A stretch of DNA of 9,540 bases, from contig CADBLN010000021.1 of NCBI GenBank assembly GCA_902795525.1, positions 1 to 9,540 on the forward strand. Direction: 5' to 3'. The notes beneath the pieces were generated by a model, which worked only from the letters and a program-made list of their open reading frames with translations, ran no database searches and had not been told where the DNA came from. This stretch comes from an uncultured Erysipelotrichaceae bacterium (GTDB lineage: Bacteria > Bacillota_I > Bacilli_A > Erysipelotrichales > Erysipelotrichaceae). This document shows, in pieces, positions 1 through 6,246 of the stretch. The position numbers were made by a program, and so were the translations under genes. Position 1 is the first letter of the stretch. Each line of letters starts with the position of its first letter.

Positions 1-539
1 GTGTTGAGTTAGCACAATTACTTGAGAAGGTAAATGTGGCCGCAGTATGTATTCATCCAAGAACTAAAACGGAGTTTTACAGTGGCCATTCAAATTGGGA
101 TTTAATCCGTCAAGTAAAACAAGCTGTAGATATTCCAGTAATTGGAAATGGCGACATAAAAAGCATTGAGGATTTGATTGCCATGAAGCAACAGACTAAT
201 TGTGATGGTTTCATGATTGCAAGGGGTTGTTTGGGAAATCCTTGGTTGATTCAACAACTGGTCCATTACCAAAAAACTGGAGAGCGTTTAAGTAATCCCA
301 GTGTGGAAGAACGTTTGAATCAGTGCTTATCACATGGTGAAAAACTAATTCAATTAAAAGGCGAAAGAATTGCCATGAAAGAGATGAGAGGTCATGCGTG
401 TTGGTATATAAATGGTTTACCATCAAACAATAAAGTAAAAGCTAAGCTTAATGACATGACTACGTATGCTCAACTAGAAGAAATATTTGAAAACTATAAA
501 ATAGCTATCCAGAGCGAAGATTACAGCTATTTCCTATAG
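1..539 (+). CDS. dusB: tRNA-dihydrouridine synthase, DusB/NifR3 type (5'-truncated by window edge)
   Basis: FMN enzyme that reduces specific uridines in tRNA to dihydrouridine using NADPH, in the cytoplasm. The reading frame is open from base 3 and begins in-frame with VELAQLLEKVNVAAVCIHPRT, so the GTG at 36 is an internal Val codon and not the start. Visible family landmarks are the strand ending in HPRT followed by SG (phosphate/tRNA side), the IPVIGNGDI strand, and the DGFMIARGCLGNPW segment that binds the FMN phosphate. These are followed by the C-terminal helical tRNA-binding domain with MKEMRGHACWYINGLP. The catalytic Cys loop lies upstream, outside the window. The gene ends with TAG, 18 bp before the next start and with no terminator between, so it may share a transcript with the following three genes. 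Family assignment is secure. The exact DusB label, as opposed to another COG0042 subgroup, is likely but not proven. Confidence 0.93.
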   Translation, partial: VELAQLLEKVNVAAVCIHPRTKTEFYSGHSNWDLIRQVKQAVDIPVIGNGDIKSIEDLIAMKQQTNCDGFMIARGCLGNPWLIQQLVHYQKTGERLSNPSVEERLNQCLSHGEKLIQLKGERIAMKEMRGHACWYINGLPSNNKVKAKLNDMTTYAQLEEIFENYKIAIQSEDYSYFL

Positions 540-544
540 AATTA

Positions 545-552
545 AAAGGAGG
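545..552 (+). promoter_or_regulatory. Strong Shine-Dalgarno for the FG-GAP protein
   Basis: AAAGGAGG ends five bases before the ATG at 558. It fixes that start and implies strong initiation of the large surface protein. No promoter or hairpin is visible in the 18 bp after dus. Confidence 0.85.
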
Positions 553-557
553 ACACA

Positions 558-3500
558 ATGAAAAGATTACTATTTTTAATCTTAGGGGTATTGTTGTTAA
601 TCCCAAGTCAAAGAGTCTATGCTGAAGGCAAAAGCATTCAGCCACTTGATTCGGGTGGAAATATAACTAACAATGGGCCTCGTTTAGAGATTACTTATGA
701 AGAAGAAGATGCGGTTGTTTATTATGGGTCCAGTGGCATTGATATCATTGGCAAAAGTAAGAACATGCATCTTGATACTAATTTTGAGGTTTTAAAGTTA
801 ATAAGTGTTGGTGACCTTGATGGTGATGGATATGTTGACTTTTTGTCTTACCAAAAAGCTCCTAGCTATTCTTCACAATTAATAACATTGAGTGGCAAAG
901 ATGGTCATGTTATTTCATCAACTCAAGTTACCAGGATTGGTTATCACGATGATTTGGGATTGATGGATACTAACAGTTATATTCAACAAATGACTTTACT
1001 AGATGATAAAAAGGCTTTGATTGTGTATGACTATAGTTTTATTAAAATCGATCTATTAGATGGTTCAGTCATAACCAAATATACTGATGACGATAATGTT
1101 TGGAAGGCAGTTGAAATTAATGATGTTAACGGTGATGGCATTAAGGATTTTGTTTATACTGGGCAGAAAAACGTTGTTGGTGTTGTTAGCGGTGAAGACT
1201 TTACTTTAATTAAAAAGTATAACATTGCCCCTAATCAGGAATTTTTATTGCCTTGGGGTAATAATGAAACTATGAATGTCACATTCAATATGTGGGATAT
1301 ATTGTTTGAAAACAACAGGTTGTTTGTGACAAGTGAAAACGGGCATTTATATGAATTGGATTTAAGTAACATGGAACAACCTGTTATTTCAGATGTTGGT
1401 TTAAATGTTGTGAATGAAGAAGCATTTGCCCAACTATTTCAAGATCAGATTTTTTGGGAATCAACTGGAAGAAGTTATAGATTAACAGGTATTACTGATA
1501 GGGCTTATAACGGATATCGTTTTGCTGATAGCAATGAAGAATATATTTTAATTGACTGCTATATGGGAGACCCAAATACTGTTACAAATACTCAGCCATC
1601 AATGCATCCAGCAACAGTAGCTATTGTAAATAAGAACACTATGGAGGTAGTTGCTACCCTAAGTGTAGATAATTATAATTCTCTATATCAAAAGAGCTGT
1701 TTTGCAGAGTATAAAGGGCAAACAGTAGTGATGTTTATTGGGTCTTGTTCAGAAGGCTTAGCAAGAGTATATTTATATAGCCTTGGGGGAGAATTACTCT
1801 TACAAAAAGAGTTAAGAATCAATAACGTTGACCATAGCAGATTGCTTTCTAGCCATTGGGATGGTGAAAGAATAGTTCTAGAGGTTTTTGGTTATGGTGT
1901 AGCTTATATCAACAGTGACTTAAAGGTTACTGGTTATGGCTATAATGCGACTAGTGGAAATCTTATTTACAGCAAAGATGACCTGTATGTCGTTTTATAT
2001 AATACCAATGGCAAAAAAGACAGGATTGTCGGTTTTGACTCTGATTTAAAAACTGTTAAGTGGACTTATCGAATTCCAACTCATTATGCAAATAATGGCA
2101 TTGAAAATCTAAAGGTTGACTTTGATTATAATGGTGATGGTTATAAGGACATTGCATTCATTATTCAAGAATTGAAGAATGATAGCCCTATGTGTTCAAT
2201 TGTATATGTGTTGAACAGTAAAAATGGATCATCATTCTGGGCGGATTATTTTGTCACTAGTAAGTATTGGGAAAATGGTAAACAGGTCATTAATTATTTA
2301 GTGGCTAATGATATCACACCAATTAGTGATACAAATGGTGATGGAAAGAAAGAACTAAGTTTATCAGGAACCGTTGTTTCAAGCAAATCAAAAGAAATCA
2401 TTGGCAATGTGGCGGCGGGGATTGATACCAAAGGTCAGCTATTTAAGGTTGGAGACATTAATAAAGATGGTTTGGATGACCATGTAGCAATAACAAGTAG
2501 TGAAGCAAGACTATATGTGTCAAGCATTAAGGTTTCATATGGTGAAGTTTCTGCAGAGTATGTCAAACAAAATATAGCTAAATCTCTAAATAGCAAAAAT
2601 GATCCAGTTAACACCACAGTATTGTTTGGTGATTTGAATAAAGATGGCATTAGCGAATTAGGAATAGTTGAAAGAGACAACGCTAATCATCAAGTGTATA
2701 GAATCCTAAATGGAGCTAATTTGTCTGTTATTACCACATTATGTCCAGAGGGCATTAATGATGACGGTGAAGCATTTGCGGTTTTAAACTTTGATTTAAA
2801 TGGTGATGGATATAATGAAATTTATGGCCGTGACAACTGGAAATATGGAATTTATGATGGTAAAACTGGAGAAAAACTAGTATCTACCACTATGTATAGT
2901 TGGCAAGAAGAAAATGTCGATATGAATGATTATTATCCAGACTATACTGTACCATTTACCATTTTAGATGAAGCACCAAACTTCTTTCTAGCCAGCAACA
3001 TGCATGATGATAACAAGCAGATACTTGCGATAAACAGAGCGGTTGAAAACCGAGAGACATGGACTACAAATTACCAGATTGATTTAGTTAATGTAGAAAA
3101 CTTTGAAACAATTGATATCATTAATTATGGTCAGAATTATAGTGATTCAGGGGTTTTGACAGAAGTCAAAAACACTAATAGATTTGTTTTCCTTGTCGGT
3201 GATACAAATGGAAAAATTGTGGATTTGTTAGAACAAACAATTTTGGCAAGTTTTGAAATAAAGATTAAAGAAGCATCTTATTTTGATGAAGAGCATATTT
3301 TAATTACTGATAGTAAAGACAAAATGTACTTGGTTGATATTACAAAGAGTTTTGAATTAGTTAATGAGATACCTTCAGAAAGTAATGATCATATTCTAAA
3401 TCTTGCATGGAAAACAAGCCAAGATTATAGCACCATGACCATCAGTGATAATGGAAAAGTCGTATATACGGGTAATGATGACCATGTGGATATTCCGCTT

Positions 3501-3710
3501 GTAGAAGGACAGCATACCATTTTAATGGCGGTAAATGATGGCCAAGGTAAGACTTCTCAAAGGACTTATGAGGTAAATGTTGCTCCTCAAGCAAGGAATT
3601 ATGTCCCATTGATTATAAGTATTTCTGTGCTGGTTGTATTGAGTTTCCTTTTAGGGATATATCAGAAGATAAGCATAAATAATAAGTTTAAGAAGGAGGC
3701 TGCAAAATGA
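558..3710 (+). CDS. Secreted, C-terminally membrane-anchored FG-GAP/calcium-loop repeat protein (beta-propeller-like)
   Basis: Function unknown. I recognise the fold class but not a named family. The 1050-aa protein starts with a Sec signal peptide (MKRLL, a hydrophobic run at 4-15, probable cleavage after VYA at 22). Seven DxDxDG-type calcium loops follow at residues 86 (DLDGDGYVD), 189 (DVNGDGIKD), 523 (DYNGDGYKD), 591 (DTNGDGKKE), 633 (DINKDGLDD), 692 (DLNKDGISE) and 746 (DLNGDGYNE), with a decayed copy near 882 (DTNGKIVD). Their setting in short beta-rich blades is typical of integrin-like FG-GAP propellers. Residues about 945-1009 look like an Ig-like stalk. A single TM helix (about 1015-1035) and a basic tail (NNKFKKEAAK) end the protein, giving an outside-N, inside-C topology. 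Its last four bases (ATGA) overlap the ABC ATPase start, so it is translationally coupled to the transporter. It could be a sensor, substrate-capturing subunit or adhesin. Association with the transporter is inferred from gene order. Confidence 0.88.
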   Translation: MKRLLFLILGVLLLIPSQRVYAEGKSIQPLDSGGNITNNGPRLEITYEEEDAVVYYGSSGIDIIGKSKNMHLDTNFEVLKLISVGDLDGDGYVDFLSYQKAPSYSSQLITLSGKDGHVISSTQVTRIGYHDDLGLMDTNSYIQQMTLLDDKKALIVYDYSFIKIDLLDGSVITKYTDDDNVWKAVEINDVNGDGIKDFVYTGQKNVVGVVSGEDFTLIKKYNIAPNQEFLLPWGNNETMNVTFNMWDILFENNRLFVTSENGHLYELDLSNMEQPVISDVGLNVVNEEAFAQLFQDQIFWESTGRSYRLTGITDRAYNGYRFADSNEEYILIDCYMGDPNTVTNTQPSMHPATVAIVNKNTMEVVATLSVDNYNSLYQKSCFAEYKGQTVVMFIGSCSEGLARVYLYSLGGELLLQKELRINNVDHSRLLSSHWDGERIVLEVFGYGVAYINSDLKVTGYGYNATSGNLIYSKDDLYVVLYNTNGKKDRIVGFDSDLKTVKWTYRIPTHYANNGIENLKVDFDYNGDGYKDIAFIIQELKNDSPMCSIVYVLNSKNGSSFWADYFVTSKYWENGKQVINYLVANDITPISDTNGDGKKELSLSGTVVSSKSKEIIGNVAAGIDTKGQLFKVGDINKDGLDDHVAITSSEARLYVSSIKVSYGEVSAEYVKQNIAKSLNSKNDPVNTTVLFGDLNKDGISELGIVERDNANHQVYRILNGANLSVITTLCPEGINDDGEAFAVLNFDLNGDGYNEIYGRDNWKYGIYDGKTGEKLVSTTMYSWQEENVDMNDYYPDYTVPFTILDEAPNFFLASNMHDDNKQILAINRAVENRETWTTNYQIDLVNVENFETIDIINYGQNYSDSGVLTEVKNTNRFVFLVGDTNGKIVDLLEQTILASFEIKIKEASYFDEEHILITDSKDKMYLVDITKSFELVNEIPSESNDHILNLAWKTSQDYSTMTISDNGKVVYTGNDDHVDIPLVEGQHTILMAVNDGQGKTSQRTYEVNVAPQARNYVPLIISISVLVVLSFLLGIYQKISINNKFKKEAAK
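3693..3699 (+). promoter_or_regulatory. Ribosome binding site of the ABC ATPase, inside the upstream gene
   Basis: AAGGAGG lies within the last codons of the FG-GAP gene, seven bases before the ATG at 3707. It supports that start and the four-base stop/start overlap. Confidence 0.85.
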
Positions 3711-4642
3711 GTGAGTATTGTATTGAGTTAAATCATTTGACTAAGAAGTTTGGTAATTTTACAGCCATCGATGATTTGTCGTTAAAACTAAAACCGGGTA
3801 AAATTTATGGCATCATTGGTCCTAATGGTGCTGGTAAAAGTACAACCATGGGAATGATAATGGGTTCACTGTTTCCAACTACTGGTGATGGTAACGTTTA
3901 TGGTTTTCCTCTTTCTTCTACGTCAGCTCTAAAGCTATTAGGATATTCTCCTGAGTTCACAAGTTTTTATACTGACATGAATTGTATTGAGTATTTACAT
4001 TACATGGGCTGTTTAGGAGGATTGAGCAGTAAAGAATCTTTAGATAGAACTTATGAGTTACTGAAAAAATTCAATTTGTTGGATCACGCTAATAGAAAAG
4101 TTGCTAAGTTTTCAACAGGTATGAAGAAAAAAGTTTCCCTAGCTCAAGCGATGATCCATCATCCAAAGGTTTTATTATTAGATGAACCAACCGCAAACTT
4201 AGATCCAACTAGTCGTCAGGAAATTCTCAATACAGTTAGGTCTATGGTTGAAGAGGAAAACTTAACTGTTCTAATTAGTTCTCACGTTTTGACTGAACTT
4301 GAAACAGTCATTCATCATGTTTTGATGATAGACCATGGAAAACTAATCTTAGATGAATCTATTCACGATGCCCAAGAGAGGTTCAAACAAGGAATCTTGG
4401 TTTTAGATACCGATAACAATGAAAGCTTGTATGAGCAGTTAAAGGATCATTGGAGTTGTGAATTGAAGAGTGATTGTATCAAGATTACGACTGCAGAAAT
4501 GGATACTTTAAAAAGAGAAATACAAGAGAAAGCCTATCATGGTGGCATCTTGATAAGAAAGCTTAATGAAGAAGTCATTTCTTTGGATACTTTGTATAAA
4601 CAGATAATGGAAGGGGAAAATAACAATGAAAGTAATATTTAA
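3707..4642 (+). CDS. ABC transporter ATP-binding protein (CcmA/ABC-2 type)
   Basis: Cytoplasmic ATPase subunit that powers the ABC-2 permease encoded next to it. The 311 aa show a complete nucleotide-binding domain: Walker A GPNGAGKST (38-46), Q-loop region GYSPEF (79-84, Glu in place of Gln, common in this subfamily), signature FSTGMKKKV (135-143), Walker B VLLLDE (155-160), D-loop NLDP (164-167) and switch His in SSH (His193). All catalytic residues are present. Residues about 215-311 form the extra C-terminal domain usual for CcmA-like ATPases. Such proteins dimerise and pair with six-TM permeases in exporters or mechanical-work transporters. The gene overlaps the FG-GAP gene by 4 bases and the permease gene by 17, so the three products are probably made in fixed ratio. 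The substrate cannot be read from the sequence. Confidence 0.95.
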   Translation: MSEYCIELNHLTKKFGNFTAIDDLSLKLKPGKIYGIIGPNGAGKSTTMGMIMGSLFPTTGDGNVYGFPLSSTSALKLLGYSPEFTSFYTDMNCIEYLHYMGCLGGLSSKESLDRTYELLKKFNLLDHANRKVAKFSTGMKKKVSLAQAMIHHPKVLLLDEPTANLDPTSRQEILNTVRSMVEEENLTVLISSHVLTELETVIHHVLMIDHGKLILDESIHDAQERFKQGILVLDTDNNESLYEQLKDHWSCELKSDCIKITTAEMDTLKREIQEKAYHGGILIRKLNEEVISLDTLYKQIMEGENNNESNI

Positions 4643-5546
4643 AAGAACATTACAAGAAACATTAAAAATCTTTACCGTTATCGCAGTAGTAGTTGCTGGT
4701 TTTATAGCTGGTTATATTCTAGCTAAGGCAAGCTTTTCTCAAAGTGTACCAGCGTATACACATTGGTTAAACAAATTATTAATAAGTCAACACCTAGCTG
4801 TATTCTTTGTCGTGAATGGGGTTGTCTTGCTTACAATTGTTTCCAGTGTATCTAGTGGCTTAATTGCTGGTGAAGTTCATGAAGGAACTTTTAAGATTCT
4901 GGTTGCTAAACCAAACAGTAGGATCGCAATATTATTAGGTAAGATCTTAGGTATGTGGGCAGGTGTAATGATACTGATGTTTCTATCATTATCGGTTATG
5001 TTTTTAACCGAATTAATGATGGGAAACATAGATGGGAATATCGCTAACGATTTATTAAGATATTTTCCTGCCTATGTTCTATATGGGATTATCGTTTCAT
5101 TTTTCCTGAGCTCATTTGGTGTGTTACTATCAACAATCGCAAAAAAGAGGATCATTGCTTTGCTGCCATGTTTATTGATAGTAATTGGAGCATTAGCTTT
5201 ACCAATCATTTTGAGAATCACGATAATGATTGCACGTGGAGGAGAGTCTCCATGGATATTAAATCTGATAGATTTGAACTATCATTTCAGTTTAATATTT
5301 AACTGGTGTTGTGATTTGTTTGGTGGCATAAAAGGAACAACTAATCAATTAGAACCATTGACCCTTTTGATGAATCTATTCAACTCGGTTAGGGTTGATA
5401 TGGATTTAACTAGAACCAATGTTTATCAAAGTATGACCTTGATGAATAAGGCCATACCACAGCTTGCTATTTTATTGGTATATGTGATACTAGGTGTCAT
5501 TAATTATCTTGCAAGTTTGTTGATAATAAATAATAAAAATGTGTAA
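4626..5546 (+). CDS. ABC-2 type transporter permease (NosY/COG1277-like)
   Basis: Membrane subunit of the transporter. The 306 aa contain about six hydrophobic helices, near residues 15-36, 55-78, 104-128, 147-170, 175-200 and 277-302. After the second helix comes SSGLIAGEVHEGTFKILVAK, then RIAILLGKILG. This is the classic ABC-2 permease coupling region, in which an acidic 'GE..xGT' element sits just before TM3. The loop between the last two helices (about 205-270) is longer than the others and may face outside. The start at 4626 overlaps the ATPase gene and is preceded by GGAAGGGG at 4609-4616. The TAA stop is built into the palindromic terminator downstream. The ATPase partner is certain from gene order and overlap, and coupling to the FG-GAP protein is inferred. 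Assignment to the NosY-like subgroup is from sequence feel and should be checked by HMM. Confidence 0.9.
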   Translation: MKVIFKRTLQETLKIFTVIAVVVAGFIAGYILAKASFSQSVPAYTHWLNKLLISQHLAVFFVVNGVVLLTIVSSVSSGLIAGEVHEGTFKILVAKPNSRIAILLGKILGMWAGVMILMFLSLSVMFLTELMMGNIDGNIANDLLRYFPAYVLYGIIVSFFLSSFGVLLSTIAKKRIIALLPCLLIVIGALALPIILRITIMIARGGESPWILNLIDLNYHFSLIFNWCCDLFGGIKGTTNQLEPLTLLMNLFNSVRVDMDLTRTNVYQSMTLMNKAIPQLAILLVYVILGVINYLASLLIINNKNV

Positions 5547-5569
5547 AGGATGGCAATTGCCATCCTTTA
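5544..5569. terminator. Perfect palindrome, probable bidirectional terminator between convergent genes
   Basis: A 26-bp uninterrupted inverted repeat whose left arm reads TAAAGGATGGCAA, followed directly by its exact complement. The RNA would fold into a GGATGGC/GCCATCC stem with an AATT loop, flanked by A's and U's that extend the stem. Plus-strand RNA continues UUUAUCUU and minus-strand RNA continues UUUACACAUUUUU, both moderately U-rich. The TAA of the permease gene (5544-5546) and the TAA of the minus-strand YigZ gene (5567-5569) are the two ends of the palindrome. The U-tracts are not perfect, so efficiency is uncertain. Confidence 0.85.
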
Positions 5570-6163
5570 TCTTACCTCTTGTTCAATGATTGTATTTTCT
5601 ATGAATGTTGGTTTCAGTTCGCCATTACTGATGGCTAAGAATTGTGGAGAGATATCAGAATCTGTTAAAAATACGTAGGTAACATCTTCTTGGTAATCTT
5701 TGGATATTATTATCTGATTTGAAAGAATTGTTTCCACTTTATTAGTAAGCGAATAAGGAACAACAATTTGATATTTTTGTTTTTCTAATGGCTTAGTGAG
5801 TGTTGCTTGTTCAATTGCCTGATTAACTGCTTGTTGGTAAGCCCTTACTAATCCACCAGTCCCTAATAAAGTACCACCAAAATACCTTACTACCACTGCC
5901 AGCACATTATCTATTTGTTTGTGTCTCAGACACTCCAACATTGGTAAACCCGCAGTACCTGATGGTTCACCATCATCATTACTTCTTTGCTTGTTGTTAA
6001 TGGACAATGCAGTACAATAATGAGTTGCATTTGGATATTGTTTTTTTATGGCACTTAAAAGATCTTTAACTTGCTTTTCGTCGTTAACGGGTAATAGGAT
6101 TCCAATGAATCGTGATTTTTTAATTTCAAGTTCTACTGTGATACGTTCTTTTAAGTGATACAT
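5567..6163 (-). CDS. yigZ: YigZ/IMPACT family protein (UPF0029)
   Basis: Conserved cytoplasmic protein of the IMPACT family. The bacterial members have no firmly established reaction, and eukaryotic IMPACT regulates Gcn2-type translational control. With the start at 6163 the protein is 198 aa, normal for the family. Landmarks are KKSRFIG (15-21), ATHYCTA (46-52), the invariant DDGEPSGTAG (63-72), and RYFGGTLLGTGGLVRAY (83-99). About 90 residues of the C-terminal DUF1949-like domain follow. An in-frame TTG at 6202 would add 13 residues, but it has no ribosome binding site, the extra residues do not match the family N-terminus, and they would span the likely promoter. ATG at 6163 gives MYHLKERITVELEIKKSRF, a typical beginning. 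The gene also lacks a Shine-Dalgarno at 6163, consistent with a leaderless transcript. It is monocistronic, convergent with the transporter operon and divergent from the LCP gene. Confidence 0.93.
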   Translation of the reverse strand: MYHLKERITVELEIKKSRFIGILLPVNDEKQVKDLLSAIKKQYPNATHYCTALSINNKQRSNDDGEPSGTAGLPMLECLRHKQIDNVLAVVVRYFGGTLLGTGGLVRAYQQAVNQAIEQATLTKPLEKQKYQIVVPYSLTNKVETILSNQIIISKDYQEDVTYVFLTDSDISPQFLAISNGELKPTFIENTIIEQEVR

Positions 6164-6169
6164 ATACAA

Positions 6170-6178
6170 ATTATAGCA
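6170..6178 (-). promoter_or_regulatory. Extended -10 promoter of the YigZ gene
   Basis: On the minus strand this reads TGCTATAAT: a perfect -10 hexamer with the TG of an extended -10. No good -35 box is visible at 16-18 bp. The hexamer ends six bases before the ATG at 6163, so initiation at the usual distance would start the RNA on or next to the start codon. Transcription start is predicted, not measured. Confidence 0.68.
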
Positions 6179-6187
6179 TAGAAGCTT

Positions 6188-6216
6188 TTGTCTAAGTTTC
6201 AATAGTGAGGTATAAT
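6188..6216 (+). promoter_or_regulatory. Sigma-A type promoter of the LCP gene
   Basis: TTGTCT (6188-6193, 4 of 6 consensus) is followed after exactly 17 bp by TATAAT (6211-6216, perfect). The predicted start is near 6223, giving a leader of about 24 nt with the AGGAGG site. It lies back to back with the minus-strand -10 box at 6170-6175. Confidence 0.75.
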
Positions 6217-6232
6217 ATTTAGGTATTGTTTG

Positions 6233-6240
6233 TTAGGAGG
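6233..6240 (+). promoter_or_regulatory. Ribosome binding site that fixes the LCP start
   Basis: TTAGGAGG ends six bases before the ATG at 6247. An upstream in-frame TTG at 6226 would place this site inside the coding sequence and lies almost on the predicted transcription start, so 6247 is preferred. Confidence 0.9.
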
Positions 6241-6246
6241 CATAGC

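Noticed and set aside
495..502. TATAAAAT near the end of dus as a promoter for the FG-GAP operon
   Set aside because: No -35 element at the right distance and no TG extension. Chance matches are frequent at this base composition.
2435..2680. Minus-strand open frame inside the FG-GAP gene (and similar ones at 211-426, 6303-6500, 7943-8371, 8762-9046 and 8836-9024)
   Set aside because: All lie opposite strong coding frames with recognised domains, lack ribosome binding sites and have no protein-like motifs. They are antisense shadows.
558..3710. Nitrous-oxide reductase maturation (nosDFY) locus
   Set aside because: The large protein is an FG-GAP/calcium-loop protein, not a NosD beta-helix, and no nosZ or nosL or copper motifs are nearby. 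Only the layout is similar.
558..5546. Bacteriocin or lantibiotic export cluster
   Set aside because: No small precursor peptide, modification enzyme, peptidase domain or immunity-like gene is present. Only the ABC pair and a large surface protein are seen.
6164..6202. N-terminal extension of the YigZ gene from TTG at 6202 (211 aa)
   Set aside because: No Shine-Dalgarno, the extra 13 residues do not look like the family N-terminus, and the extension runs through a perfect extended -10 box.
6226..6246. Upstream TTG start for the LCP gene
   Set aside because: It would place the AGGAGG site inside the coding sequence and lies almost at the predicted transcription start. ATG at 6247 is ideally spaced.
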